A stretch of 64,000 nucleotides of DNA from Stutzerimonas stutzeri (GTDB lineage Bacteria > Pseudomonadota > Gammaproteobacteria > Pseudomonadales > Pseudomonadaceae), in contig DGLA01000010.1 in the NCBI GenBank assembly GCA_002387205.1, forward strand, positions 638,595 to 702,594, in the 5' to 3' direction. Below, one piece after another: positions 54,174 through 64,000 of this stretch. Position 1 is the stretch's first letter. Every line of letters begins with the position of its first letter. Made by a program: the position numbers and the translations under genes. The notes beneath the pieces were generated by a model. It made no database searches. It worked only from the letters and a program-made list of their open reading frames with translations, and was not told the origin of the DNA.

Positions 54174-56621
54174 ATGACCCTGCTCTGGCTGCTCGTATTA
54201 CTGCTCGGAATCGCCGTGATCGCCCATCTGCGGGTTTCCCCCGTGCCGGCGCTCGCTATCGTTGCCGCCTATCTGGTACTGATGCGGGCCGCTGATCACA
54301 GCCCGGATTGGCTGATGGTCATCCTCTGGCTCCTGCTCATAGCGGTCGCGGTGCCCCTGCTGGTTACCGACTTGCGCATCAAGCACTTCAGCGGCCCGAT
54401 GTTCGACTGGTTCAAGAAGGTCCTGCCGCCGATTTCCGACACTGAACGCGACGCCATCGACGCCGGCACCGTATGGTGGGACGGCGAGCTGTTCAGTGGT
54501 CGTCCCAACTGGGACACCCTGCTCGGCTATCCCAGGGCGGTGCTGACCGAGGAAGAACAGGCCTTCATCGATGGCCCCACCGAAACCCTCTGCGCCATGG
54601 TCAATGACTGGAACGTCGGGCAGCAGCTGGATCTGCCCGAGCAAGCCTGGGACTACATAAAGGCCGAGGGCTTCTTTGCCCTGATCATCCCCAAGGAATT
54701 TGGCGGCAAGGGCTTCTCGGCCTATGCGCATTCGCAGATCGTGATGAAGCTGGCGACCCGCAGCGGTGACCTGGCCAGCACCGTCATGGTCCCAAATTCC
54801 CTTGGGCCGGCCGAATTGCTGCTGCAATACGGCACCGAAGAGCAGCGCAACCATTACCTGCCACGCCTGGCCAACGGCACGGACATCCCCTGCTTTGCCT
54901 TGACCGGCCCTTATGCCGGGTCCGATGCCGGCGCCATGAACGACAGCGGCGTGATCTGCAAGGGCCAGTGGCAGGGTGAAGAAGTCCTCGGCCTGCGCCT
55001 GAACTGGGAAAAACGCTACATCACCCTAGGGCCGGTGGCGACGCTGCTCGGCGTGGCATTCAAGACCTACGACCCGGACCATCTGCTGGGCGACGAAGAC
55101 GAGCTGGGCATCAGCCTGGCGCTGATTCCCACCGACACAGCCGGCGTCGAGATCGGCCGCCGCCACCAGCCCCTCGGCGCTGCCTTCATGAACGGGCCGA
55201 ACTGGGGCAAGGATGTGTTCGTGCCGCTGGAGGCGATCATTGGTGGCCGCGACATGATCGGCAAGGGCTGGATGATGTTGATGAACTGCCTGTCCGTGGG
55301 CCGCTCGATATCCCTGCCTGCGACCGGCGTCAGCGCGGCGAAGACCTGCAGCTACGTGACCGGGCGCTATGCCGGTATCCGTGAGCAATTCAATGTGCCG
55401 CTGGCGGCCTTCGAAGGTATCCAGGAACCCCTTGCCCGTATCGGTGGCAACGCCTGGCTGATGGACAGCGCACGCATCCTGACCGCCAACGCAGTCGACC
55501 TCGGCGAGAAACCCTCGGTGCTCTCGGCCATCCTCAAATACCACCTGACCGAACGCGGCCGTGCCTGTATCACCGATGCCATGGATATCCATGCGGGCAA
55601 GGGCGTCATCATGGGCCCGAACAATTACCTCGGCCGCCTGTGGTTGTCCGCGCCCATCTCCATCACGGTGGAAGGCGCCAACATTCTTTCACGCAACCTG
55701 ATGATCTTCGGCCAGGGCGCCATCCGCTGCCATCCATTCGTACTTCGTGAAATGGAACTGGTGCACGAGCCCGACCGCGACGCGGCGGTGGCCAGGTTCG
55801 ACAAGCTGCTCATGCAGCACATCGGCTTCGCCGTCAGCAACACGGCCAGCACCCTGGTGCTGGGCCTGACGCTCGGCCTGGTCGGCAAGGCGCCGGGCAA
55901 CGACCTGACCCGTCCCTACTTCCGCGCCCTGGATCGCATTGCCGCGGCGTTCGCCATGCTGGCCGACCTGTCGATGATGCTGCTTGGCGGTGAACTCAAG
56001 CGCCGCGAGCGGCTGTCGGCACGGCTCGGCGATGTGCTGAGCCATCTCTATCTGGCCTCCGCCGCGCTCAAGCGCTATCACGACCTCGGCCATCCGGTGG
56101 AACAGGCGCCGCTGTTGCGCTGGGCGCTGGAAGACTGCCTGGCCAAGGCCGAGCAGGCATTGGCGGACACCCTGGTCAATTTCCCGAACCGATTGCTTGG
56201 CGCTGTGCTGCAGCTGGTGGTGTTTCCGTTCGGCGCGCGGCACAAGGGGCCGTCCGATGAACTCGACGCCGAAGTGGCCGCCATTCTGGGACGCCCCGAA
56301 GGCGACCCGGCGCTGGAGCAGATCCTCGAAGGCGTTTACCGACCTGCAGGCAACGAAGAGGCATTCGGCGATCTACGCGAGGCGTTCGACACCCTCGCCG
56401 CGGTTCAGCCGCTGCAGAAAAAACTGCACAAGGCGCTCAAAAGTGGAGCGTTCTCCCTGGGCGCCGGTGAGAACCCCATCGAAGCCGCACTGGCCGCCGG
56501 TGTCTTGGATGCCAGCGAAGCCACCCAGCTGACCGCGGCAGAGGCGGCCCGACGCAAGGTCATCAGCGTCGATGATTTCTCCAAGGAGGAACTGATGCTG
56601 ACACCCGGCAAGATCCGCTAG
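54174..56621 (+). CDS. fadE: Acyl-CoA dehydrogenase FadE
   Basis: An 815-residue long-form acyl-CoA dehydrogenase that introduces the trans-2 double bond in fatty-acid oxidation. Two N-terminal membrane helices (TLLWLLVLLLGIAVIAHL and WLMVILWLLLIAVAVPLL) anchor it. The FAD-binding dehydrogenase fold carries PCFALTGPYAGSDAGAM. The C-terminal DUF1974-type region follows. It resembles PA2815 of P. aeruginosa. The next gene is PA2817-like, as in that genome. It feeds FadB and FadA. Confidence 0.94.
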   Translation: MTLLWLLVLLLGIAVIAHLRVSPVPALAIVAAYLVLMRAADHSPDWLMVILWLLLIAVAVPLLVTDLRIKHFSGPMFDWFKKVLPPISDTERDAIDAGTVWWDGELFSGRPNWDTLLGYPRAVLTEEEQAFIDGPTETLCAMVNDWNVGQQLDLPEQAWDYIKAEGFFALIIPKEFGGKGFSAYAHSQIVMKLATRSGDLASTVMVPNSLGPAELLLQYGTEEQRNHYLPRLANGTDIPCFALTGPYAGSDAGAMNDSGVICKGQWQGEEVLGLRLNWEKRYITLGPVATLLGVAFKTYDPDHLLGDEDELGISLALIPTDTAGVEIGRRHQPLGAAFMNGPNWGKDVFVPLEAIIGGRDMIGKGWMMLMNCLSVGRSISLPATGVSAAKTCSYVTGRYAGIREQFNVPLAAFEGIQEPLARIGGNAWLMDSARILTANAVDLGEKPSVLSAILKYHLTERGRACITDAMDIHAGKGVIMGPNNYLGRLWLSAPISITVEGANILSRNLMIFGQGAIRCHPFVLREMELVHEPDRDAAVARFDKLLMQHIGFAVSNTASTLVLGLTLGLVGKAPGNDLTRPYFRALDRIAAAFAMLADLSMMLLGGELKRRERLSARLGDVLSHLYLASAALKRYHDLGHPVEQAPLLRWALEDCLAKAEQALADTLVNFPNRLLGAVLQLVVFPFGARHKGPSDELDAEVAAILGRPEGDPALEQILEGVYRPAGNEEAFGDLREAFDTLAAVQPLQKKLHKALKSGAFSLGAGENPIEAALAAGVLDASEATQLTAAEAARRKVISVDDFSKEELMLTPGKIR

Positions 56622-56819
56622 CAGGCAGGCGCCGCACATCCGCGGCGCCATCTTAGATGGCATCCGCTCGTTCGGCAGCGGATCTGATGGCGCCCAGGCT
56701 CCGACGTGGGCGCCCCCCATCGCCCGTACCGAACCCAGCTCCGGCTCATGGGTCAACTAAACACGCCAACCCGACACGACGCGCCTATAATCGCGCGCCC
56801 AATCCGACACAGGTGAACC

Positions 56820-57227
56820 ATGGCCAACGCATACCACGATCACAACCTGGCACTACTGGCCCATCTGCGCGGCATCCTGCTCGCCATGGGGGAGACCGAA
56901 CAGGTTTCCGAAGAAAGCCACGCCCTGTTCCTCGAACGCTTCGATGAACTGATCATGAACCTCAGAGAGGTACCGGCCGAACGGCACCTGGGCCAGGACA
57001 TGATCTGCCAGGTCTTCCACCGCTACCCACAGATCGCCCACCTCGTCCCACGCGACCTGCTGTGGTTCTTTGGCGGCGACTGCCTGCACTACATGCCGGA
57101 CGAGGAAATCGAGCTATTCCAGCGCCTGGAAGAACGCCGCTACGAAGCTGAGCAGAACGAGGAACCCTTCGACTGGAACATGGAAAAGCAGCTACTGACG
57201 ATGCCCGACGAAGGTGCGCGGCACTGA
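56820..57227 (+). CDS. PA2817-like conserved hypothetical protein
   Basis: A 135-residue soluble, acidic, helical protein (HNLALLAHLRGILLAMGETE, LLWFFGGDCLHYMPDEEIEL). I recognise it as the small family that follows fadE in pseudomonads (PA2817 type). No function is known. The ATG follows a CAGGTGAACC ribosome site. Confidence 0.78.
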   Translation: MANAYHDHNLALLAHLRGILLAMGETEQVSEESHALFLERFDELIMNLREVPAERHLGQDMICQVFHRYPQIAHLVPRDLLWFFGGDCLHYMPDEEIELFQRLEERRYEAEQNEEPFDWNMEKQLLTMPDEGARH

Positions 57228-57343
57228 GGGAGCTCGACGCCTGATATCGGGCCCTGCGCCTCATGCCAATGATATGAGGCATATCCAGGCGGGGCAGCTA
57301 GCCCATCGGCTTGCTAACAATCTGCAGAGGCCCACCTACCGGC

Positions 57344-57634
57344 TTAAAGCGAGTCTTCTTCATTCACCCGATCCCTCAGCTCCTTCCCCGGCTTGAAGTG
57401 CGGGACGAACTTGCCGTCGAGGGGGACGGATTGGCCGGTTTTGGGGTTGCGGCCGACGCGGGGGGCGCGGTAGTGGAGGGAGAAGCTGCCGAAGCCGCGG
57501 ATTTCGATGCGGTCGCCGGTGGCCAGCGCCTGGGCCATCTGTTCGAGCATGGTCTTGATCGCCAGCTCGACGTCCTTGGAAGAAAGCAGGCCTTGCTGGG
57601 TGACGATACGTTCGATCAACTCCGACTTGGTCAT
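57344..57634 (-). CDS. ihfB: Integration host factor subunit beta
   Basis: A 96-residue IHF beta subunit. [20 protein letters not shown], the core [20 protein letters not shown], and the DNA-bending arm [10 protein letters not shown] followed by [12 protein letters not shown] are intact. With IHF alpha it bends DNA at many regulatory sites. In most pseudomonads ihfB follows rpsA; here no rpsA lies upstream, and the gene sits between a PA2817-like gene and a CoA-transferase. It could be the only copy after rearrangement or a second copy. AAGGGAAA precedes the start. Confidence 0.95.
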   Translation of the reverse strand: MTKSELIERIVTQQGLLSSKDVELAIKTMLEQMAQALATGDRIEIRGFGSFSLHYRAPRVGRNPKTGQSVPLDGKFVPHFKPGKELRDRVNEEDSL

Positions 57635-58008
57635 GGTTTTCCCTTCGTTTTCAAGCGGCTAGATCATTTGGGTTGCGTTCGTTTGTAGCATGTTGTTCAG
57701 ACTTTGAACAGCCCGAACGTCCGGGTGGCATCTGGCTTGTTCCCAGGCTGCGAACGACGGCCTGAATCTGGCGTTCGAGGAGGCGAACGCCAACGGACCT
57801 GCGATTGCGGTTCGCGTTGCTGGATGCGCGGGGGCCCGGGTATCCAGCGGGCTTCAGCAAGATAGAGCACGGTCAGGACCTGTATCGAACGAAAAGCTAT
57901 CCGCTGCGTTGCAATCGATTCGCAGCCATAGCGGCCGGTCGAGCATTGTCCATCGCACCGCGCTCGGTCATCCTCCGCCTGTATATCAACCCGAGCTCAG
58001 GTGTTGTG
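57635..58008. other. 374-bp gap between ihfB and the CoA-transferase gene
   Basis: No gene recognised. The expected rpsA 3' end is not here. A few short inverted repeats (for example GTTCAGACTTTGAAC at 57690-57704) are visible. It may mark a rearrangement junction. Confidence 0.5.
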
Positions 58009-59210
58009 ATGAATCAACAGGACGAAAACAGCATGCCGTTGGACGGCATCAAGGTCATCGAGATGGGCCAGCTGATCGCCGGTCCCTTCGCCAGCAAGCT
58101 GCTCGGTGTGTTTGGCGCGCAGGTGGTCAAGATCGAGCCGCCGGGCATTGGCGACCCGCTGCGCAAATGGCGCAAGCTGAAGGACGGCACCTCGCTCTGG
58201 TGGCACGTGCAGTCGCGCAACAAGCAGTCCATCACGCTGGACTTGAAAGCCGCCGAGGGTCAGGACATCGCCCTCAATCTCATCGCCGAGGCCGACGTTC
58301 TGGTGGAAAACTTCCGCCCCGGCACGCTGGAGGAATGGGGCCTGGGCTGGGAGGAGCTGTCCAGGTTGAACCCGCGGCTGATCATGCTGCGCATCTCCGG
58401 CTACGGCCAGACCGGGCCCTACCGCGACTTGCCGGGTTTCGGCGTGATCGGCGAGGCCATGGGCGGGCTGCGGCACCTGTCGGGCTACCCGGGCCAGCCG
58501 CCGGTGCGGGTCGGGGTCAGCATCGGCGATTCGTTGTCTTCGCTGTATGGCGTCATAGGCGTTTTGCTGGCATTGCAGGAGCGCAACCGCAGCGGCCGGG
58601 GCCAGGAGATCGATGTGGCGCTGTACGAGTCGGTGTTCGCCATGATGGAGAGCCTGGTGCCGGAATACGACGCCTTCGGTTACGTTCGTGAACCGGCGGG
58701 CAGTGCCCTACCCGGCATCACCCCGTCGAACTCCTACCTGTGCCGCGATGGCAACTATGTGCTTATCGCCGGCAATGGCGACAGCATCTACAAGCGCCTG
58801 ATGATGCTGATGGACCGTCAGGATCTCGCCGACGACCCGCGCCTGGCCCACAACGACGGGCGCGCCGGCCACGCCGAGCTGATCGATGCCGCCATCGGGG
58901 AATGGACTGCCAGGCACAGTCGCGACGAAGTGATCGAGGCGCTGAAGGCCGCACGCGTACCGGCGGGCTATCCCTATACCGCCGCCGACATCGTCAAGAC
59001 CCGCACTACCTGGCCCGGCAGATGATCAGCCAGGTCCAGACCTCCGCCGGCCCGCTGAAGGTGCCCGGCGTGCTACCCAAGCTCAGCCGCACGCCCGGGC
59101 GCATCGGCGGGGGCGGCCCGCAGCTTGGCGAGCACACCGACGACGTGCTGGCCGGCCTGGGGCTGACGGAAGAGCAGATCCAGGGCCTGCGCGAGCGTGG
59201 CATCGTCTGA
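58009..59210 (+). pseudogene. CaiB/BaiF class III CoA-transferase, frameshifted near its 3' end
   Basis: A class III CoA-transferase reading frame from 58009 (GIKVIEMGQLIAGPFASKLL, LVENFRPGTLEEWGLGWEEL). After ...YTAADIVK the frame breaks: at 58996-59000 one base, most likely a G in AAG-ACC, is missing, so the frame stops at 59025. In the +1 frame the protein would continue DPHYLARQMISQVQTSAGPL to RGIV at 59210, the expected family end. A single added G restores a 400-residue protein. The motif GPYRDLPGFGVIGEAMGG lacks the usual YD-Asp of some members (Gly at that position), as in other subgroups. The substrate is unknown. Confidence 0.78.
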
Positions 59211-59345
59211 CCCGCCTCAACGAACCGGCAGTATTGCAAAGCAGCTGGTTCATTGTTTGGACGGCCTGCGCCATAGATCGGCGTTATGGGCCGAATCGCT
59301 GCAGCGCCTCAGCGGGCGCTGCCCTTGCCAACCTTCGACCTATGC

Positions 59346-60389
<1,044 letters not shown>

Positions 60390-61217
60390 TCAGGGGACCG
60401 CTTGCCCGGCACGTTGCAGCAGGCGACGGGCACGGCCGATGACGGGCGCATCGACCATTTCTCCGTCCACCACGAAGACCCCCTCGCCGGACGCGCCGGC
60501 GCTGAGGACGCGTTGCGCCCAGGCCAGTTCGTCGGCGCTGGGCATCAGCGTTTCGTGCACCACAGCCACCTGGCTGGGGTGGATACAGAGCACCCCCCCG
60601 AAGCCCATGTCGCGAGCATCGGCGGCGAACCGGGCAAGCCCCGGCAGATTCTTGATATCGGGAAAGACGCTATCGAGCGGTGCCGCGAGACCGGCCAGGC
60701 GCGACTGCAGCAAGAGGCCGTAACGGGCCTGGTCGAGTATCCGCTCCGCCGCGGCGGTACCGCTGGCCAGCCCCAGATCCAGGCCCAGGTCCAGCGCACC
60801 GAAGGACAGCCGCTCGACGCCATTGGCCGCGGCAATTTCCGCCAGCGCCGCCAGCCCGCGTGCACTTTCGATGATCGGCCAGACGGGTTTGCCGCACGCC
60901 GTCGCCACCGCTACCTGAGCGGCACTTTCGGCCTTGGGCAGCAATACGCCGATGACGCCGGCGCGCGCCGCGCAGAGCTTCAGGTCTTCGGCCTGCTGGA
61001 CGTGCCCCGCCGCATTGATCCGTACCAGGACAGAGGCTTGCGGATTGGCACTGAGAAAACGGTCGAGATCACCACGGGCTTCGACCTTGAGAGATTCAGC
61101 AACGGCGTCCTCAAGGTCGACGATTACCACGTCGGCCCCGCTCGCCAGCGCTTTGGGAATCCGCTCGGGACGGGTTGCCGGGACGAACAGTGCGGAGCGG
61201 ATGATCGATTCGGTCAT
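60390..61217 (-). CDS. ccl: CitE-like acyl-CoA lyase, probable (S)-citramalyl-CoA lyase
   Basis: A 275-residue HpcH/HpaI-CitE family lyase. SALFVPATRPERIPKALASG, VIVDLEDAVAESLK and LFPKAES-like VLLPKAESAAQVAV are the CitE-type metal and CoA-binding signatures, with CIHPSQV near the end. By order it matches PA0883 (Ccl), the (S)-citramalyl-CoA lyase of itaconate degradation that yields pyruvate and acetyl-CoA. The start at 61217 has AAGGGAAA upstream. The exact substrate is inferred from context. Confidence 0.85.
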   Translation of the reverse strand: MTESIIRSALFVPATRPERIPKALASGADVVIVDLEDAVAESLKVEARGDLDRFLSANPQASVLVRINAAGHVQQAEDLKLCAARAGVIGVLLPKAESAAQVAVATACGKPVWPIIESARGLAALAEIAAANGVERLSFGALDLGLDLGLASGTAAAERILDQARYGLLLQSRLAGLAAPLDSVFPDIKNLPGLARFAADARDMGFGGVLCIHPSQVAVVHETLMPSADELAWAQRVLSAGASGEGVFVVDGEMVDAPVIGRARRLLQRAGQAVP

Positions 61218-61287
61218 GGCAGGTTTCCCTTGGTGTGGGTGACTCTCGGCGTGTCGAGGCGCGCACGGTTCGGTCTGGCAGCTGGCG

Positions 61288-62493
61288 TCATACAGCCCCC
61301 TGTTCGTGCAAGCGCTGAATGTCGCCGGGGGCGTAACCCAGCTCGGCCAGCAGGCTGTCGGTGTGCTGGCCCAGCGCGGGGATCGGATCCATGCGCGGGG
61401 CGAAGGCGCTGTTGCGCCCTGGCGGCAGCAGCGCGGGTAACGGACCGGCGGGACTGCCGACCTCGCTCCAGCGCTGTCGGGCCTCGAGCTGCGGGTGAGC
61501 CCAGACACCGGCCATGTCGTTGACATGCGCATTGGCGATGGGCGCAGCATCCAGCCGGGCGATCACCTCTTCGGCGCTCAGGTGGCTGAACGCCTCGACG
61601 ATAAGTGCACGCAATTCGGTGCGATGCTCCGAACGCCGGGCGTTGCTCGAGAAGCGCTCGTCCTGCGCCAGTTCCGGCTGCAGCAGCACCTTGTCGCAGA
61701 ACGCCAACCACTCGCGCTCGTTCTGCAAGCCGAGTATCACCGTGCCGCCGTCGCCGGTGGGGAACGGGCCGTAGGGGTAGATGGTGGCGTGGGCGGCGCC
61801 GGCACGCGGCGGCGGCGTCGCGCCCTTGTAGGCGTAATACAACGGGTAGCCCATCCACTCCACCAGGCTTTCGAGCATGGAAACGTCGACGCGGCTGCCC
61901 TCGCCCGTCTTGTCGCGCAGCATCAGCGCCGAGAGCACTCCGGTGTAGGCGTACATGCCGGCGGCGATATCGGCGATGGAGCAGCCGGCCTTGGCCATCT
62001 CGGTTTCACCCGGCCCACCGGTGACGGAGAGAAAGCCGCCCTCGCTCTGGATCAGCAGGTCGTAGGCCTTCTTCTGCTCGTAAGGTCCGCCCTCACCGTA
62101 GCCGGAGATGTCGCAGACGATCAGCCGCGGAAAGCGCTCGTGCAGCGCCTCGAAGGAGAGCCCCATGCGCGCGGCGGCGCCCGGAGCCAGGTTCTGCACC
62201 AGCACGTCGGCCTTGGCCAAGAGCTGGTCGAGCACCTGGGCAGCGGCGTCCTGTTTCACGTCCAGGCTCAGGCTTTCCTTGGAGCGGTTGGTCCAGACGA
62301 AATGCGAGGCCAGGCCGTCGACCCGCTCGTCGTAGCCGCGGGCAAAATCCCCGGCACCGGGCCGCTCGATCTTGATCACCCGTGCGCCGAGGTCGGCCAG
62401 CTGGCGCGTGCAGAACGGCGCGGCGATGGCGTGCTCGAGGCTGACCACGGTGATGCCGTCGAGTGGGCGGGGTTTGACTTGGGTGTCGTTCAT
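61288..62493 (-). CDS. ict: CaiB/BaiF class III CoA-transferase, probable itaconate CoA-transferase
   Basis: A 401-residue class III CoA-transferase. GITVVSLEHAIAAPFCTRQL is the conserved opening. The catalytic Asp is visible in EQKKAYDLLIQSEGG. The order MmgE/PrpD, CoA-transferase, CitE lyase, DctP matches P. aeruginosa PA0881-PA0884, where PA0882 is Ict, which activates itaconate with succinyl-CoA. The ATG at 62493 has AGGAACC upstream. Substrate assignment is by synteny, not proof. Confidence 0.85.
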   Translation of the reverse strand: MNDTQVKPRPLDGITVVSLEHAIAAPFCTRQLADLGARVIKIERPGAGDFARGYDERVDGLASHFVWTNRSKESLSLDVKQDAAAQVLDQLLAKADVLVQNLAPGAAARMGLSFEALHERFPRLIVCDISGYGEGGPYEQKKAYDLLIQSEGGFLSVTGGPGETEMAKAGCSIADIAAGMYAYTGVLSALMLRDKTGEGSRVDVSMLESLVEWMGYPLYYAYKGATPPPRAGAAHATIYPYGPFPTGDGGTVILGLQNEREWLAFCDKVLLQPELAQDERFSSNARRSEHRTELRALIVEAFSHLSAEEVIARLDAAPIANAHVNDMAGVWAHPQLEARQRWSEVGSPAGPLPALLPPGRNSAFAPRMDPIPALGQHTDSLLAELGYAPGDIQRLHEQGAV

Positions 62494-62514
62494 GTTCGGT
62501 TCCTGCAAATTCGG

Positions 62515-62612
62515 CGTAGGGTGGAAATCGGCGAAGCCATTTCCACGCGTTTGTTCCAGCCCCTGGGACTCGCCACTTTGGTGGATGAGGCTTCGCCGTC
62601 ATCCACCCTACG
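62515..62612. repeat. Double inverted-repeat intergenic element
   Basis: Two hairpins in opposite orientation fill the 121-bp gap between two minus-strand genes. Hairpin 1: GTGGAAAT (62521-62528) with ATTTCCAC (62539-62546), loop CGGCGAAGCC. Hairpin 2: GTGGATGA (62581-62588) with TCATCCAC (62599-62606), loop GGCTTCGCCG. The outer arms CGTAGGGTGGA (62515-62525) and TCCACCCTACG (62602-62612) are reverse complements, and the two loops are complementary too. The CGTAGGGTGGA motif is a common intergenic repeat in Pseudomonas and beta-proteobacteria as I recall. Confidence 0.88.
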
Positions 62613-62614
62613 AG

Positions 62615-63967
62615 TCAGGCCAGCGCGTCCAGCCGCTGCAGCTCGCGCAGGCGCCAGACCGTATCGATCAGCGCGCCCGCCTCGTCATCGCTGCGCGCCG
62701 CGGAGAACTGCACCAGGCGGCGGAACTTGTCCTCCAGCTCGGCGCGGCTCAGCGTGTTGCCCGGGTCGCCCTTCGGCTCGTCGATGGCGCCGTGCAGCGT
62801 GCGGCCATCGGCGGTGGTCACTTCGACGCGACCGAGCCAGCGTGCCGGGTAGGCGCCGTCCACCTCGGGATCGAGCGTCATCGAGACCTTCTCGCGGAAC
62901 TCGCCGACGCGCGGGTCGCTGAGCGCAAGACTGTGGAATTCGGTCAGGCCGGCCTTGCCGTACAGGGCGATCAGCCCCAGCACGGTGCCCATTGAGAACT
63001 TGGCTTGATGCACCGTCTGCGGCACCGTCACGCGGCCGAGCACGTCGATCGCGCCCTGGTGCACGCGGGTGGTGACCGAGGCGATGTCATCGGCCCCGAG
63101 CCCCTCGCGCTGCATCAGCGCCAGCAGCGCATCGGCCGCCGGGTGGGTATGCCGGCAGGAGGCGTGGAACTTGAACGAGGTTTCCGCCAGCGCCCAGCGG
63201 CTGCCGAGCCGGTCGGACAGCTTGCTCGGCTCGGCATCGCGGGACATGCCCGCCGCCATGCCCTGCTCGCCTTCGAGGATGTTCTGCGCGCCGGTCAGGC
63301 CATCGGCGGTCAGGTAGGCGGCGAGCAGGCCATCGGCAGCCGCCTTGGCGGTGTGCAGCTGCTTGGAGTCCGCCGCGTCACGGAGAAACTCCCACAGCCC
63401 CGCCGCTTGCGTACCGGCGCTGCCGAGCAGATGGGTGAACTGCTGCTGGTCGAAATCCATCAGCTTGCCAACGGCCACCGCCGCGGCCAGGGTGCCGACC
63501 GTCGCGGTGGTGTGGAAGATGCGGTAATGCGAGCGGCCGAGGAACTCGCCGATGCGGATGCCCGCCTCGTAGCCGGCCACCGAGGCCACCAGCAGCTCGC
63601 GGCCGGACTTGCCGAGATCCTGCGCCGCCGCCAGCACAGCGGGAAACACCACCGTGGCCGGGTGCAGCACGGAACTGTTGTGCAGGTCGTCCTGCTCCAC
63701 CAGGTGCGAGCTGGCGGCATTCACCAGCGCGGCGAAATAGGCCGAGCTGCTCTGGCCGTTGACCAGAATGCGCGCCGGCCCGTCGGCCGGGCCCATCTTC
63801 TGCGCGTAACGCTCGAACAGCGGAATCGGATGCGAGCCGGCGCTGGCCAGGGCCGAGCCGAGCCAGTCGAGAAAGAGGTCTTCGGTGCGGGCGAGCACCG
63901 GTTCGGGGATCTGCTCGTAGGCAAGCCCGGCGAGGAATTCGGTCAGGGCACGGGTGTGCTGGCTCAT
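62615..63967 (-). CDS. MmgE/PrpD family protein
   Basis: A 450-residue MmgE/PrpD-fold protein. HLVEQDDLHNSSVLHPATVV, GYEAGIRIGEFLG, GRSHYRIFHTTATVGTLAAA and KFHASCRHTHPAADALL are the family's conserved blocks. Members include 2-methylcitrate dehydratase and cis-aconitate decarboxylase. By order it corresponds to PA0881, next to the itaconate genes; its own reaction is unproven. The ATG at 63967 is close to the window's end, so other genes of the operon may lie upstream outside the window. Confidence 0.88.
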   Translation of the reverse strand: MSQHTRALTEFLAGLAYEQIPEPVLARTEDLFLDWLGSALASAGSHPIPLFERYAQKMGPADGPARILVNGQSSSAYFAALVNAASSHLVEQDDLHNSSVLHPATVVFPAVLAAAQDLGKSGRELLVASVAGYEAGIRIGEFLGRSHYRIFHTTATVGTLAAAVAVGKLMDFDQQQFTHLLGSAGTQAAGLWEFLRDAADSKQLHTAKAAADGLLAAYLTADGLTGAQNILEGEQGMAAGMSRDAEPSKLSDRLGSRWALAETSFKFHASCRHTHPAADALLALMQREGLGADDIASVTTRVHQGAIDVLGRVTVPQTVHQAKFSMGTVLGLIALYGKAGLTEFHSLALSDPRVGEFREKVSMTLDPEVDGAYPARWLGRVEVTTADGRTLHGAIDEPKGDPGNTLSRAELEDKFRRLVQFSAARSDDEAGALIDTVWRLRELQRLDALA

Positions 63968-64000
63968 GCGTTGGGCTCCAGCGGATTCTCTAACGGATTG

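Overview
The window reads as a chromosomal segment of a high-GC gammaproteobacterium of the genus Pseudomonas in the broad sense, possibly the stutzeri group (Stutzerimonas). The genus call rests on marker order: nagZ, an L,D-transpeptidase gene and psrA, divergent from lexA-sulA, then topA and the fadBA operon, plus the pairing of a long FadE with a PA2817-type protein. The species group is a guess. No rRNA, phage, insertion sequence or CRISPR array was seen. One tRNA gene, tRNA-Ser(GGA), is present.

Layout. (1) 1-14025, plus strand: the distal part of a Wzx/Wzy-type exopolysaccharide operon. It holds a flippase tail, glycosyltransferases, a Wzc-like chain-length regulator/tyrosine kinase, a WbqC-like protein, an RfaH-type antiterminator, a polymerase/ligase, a secreted clan GH-A glycosidase, two small unknown ORFs and an acyltransferase. 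(2) 14038-17804: a KaiC-like double-RecA ATPase overlapping a CheY-like receiver, divergent from a frameshifted dCache-GGDEF diguanylate cyclase; together they look like a regulatory module for the polysaccharide. (3) 17.9-27 kb: rimO, trmO, a PfpI-like gene, a penicillin-acylase-family lipoprotein, small envelope genes, the MTI phosphorylase, nagZ and a YkuD L,D-transpeptidase. (4) 27-38 kb: the psrA / lexA-sulA control region, topA, and the fatty-acid beta-oxidation operon fadBA. PsrA-type operators lie before both psrA and fadB. (5) 38-57 kb: oligopeptidase B, the remnant of an arginine succinyltransferase locus (aruC, a PA0900-like gene, astE, without aruFGDB), a crotonase, an HD-GYP phosphodiesterase, tRNA-Ser, a rhodanese, an MscS channel, acsA, a DUF2254 membrane protein, deaD and fadE. 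(6) 57-64 kb: ihfB outside its usual rpsA neighbourhood, a frameshifted class III CoA-transferase gene, and a minus-strand cluster (MmgE/PrpD, CoA-transferase, CitE-like lyase, TRAP binding protein) in the order of the P. aeruginosa itaconate-degradation locus PA0881-PA0884.

How the genes work together. Three themes recur. The first is surface polysaccharide synthesis with c-di-GMP turnover (GGDEF and HD-GYP proteins). The second is acyl-CoA metabolism: fadBA, fadE, acsA, the crotonase, the CoA-transferases and the CitE-like lyase, with PsrA as the likely fatty-acid sensor. The third is the SOS response (lexA-sulA). The non-coding features that stand out are paired 14-bp PsrA palindromes sharing one base at two promoters, a stem-loop of about 124 nt between fadB and fadA, eleven perfect GCTGGAA heptamers just upstream of a DUF6586 gene, and a double inverted-repeat element inside the itaconate-like cluster. 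Gene calls come from reading translated sequence and recalled family features; no database search was run.
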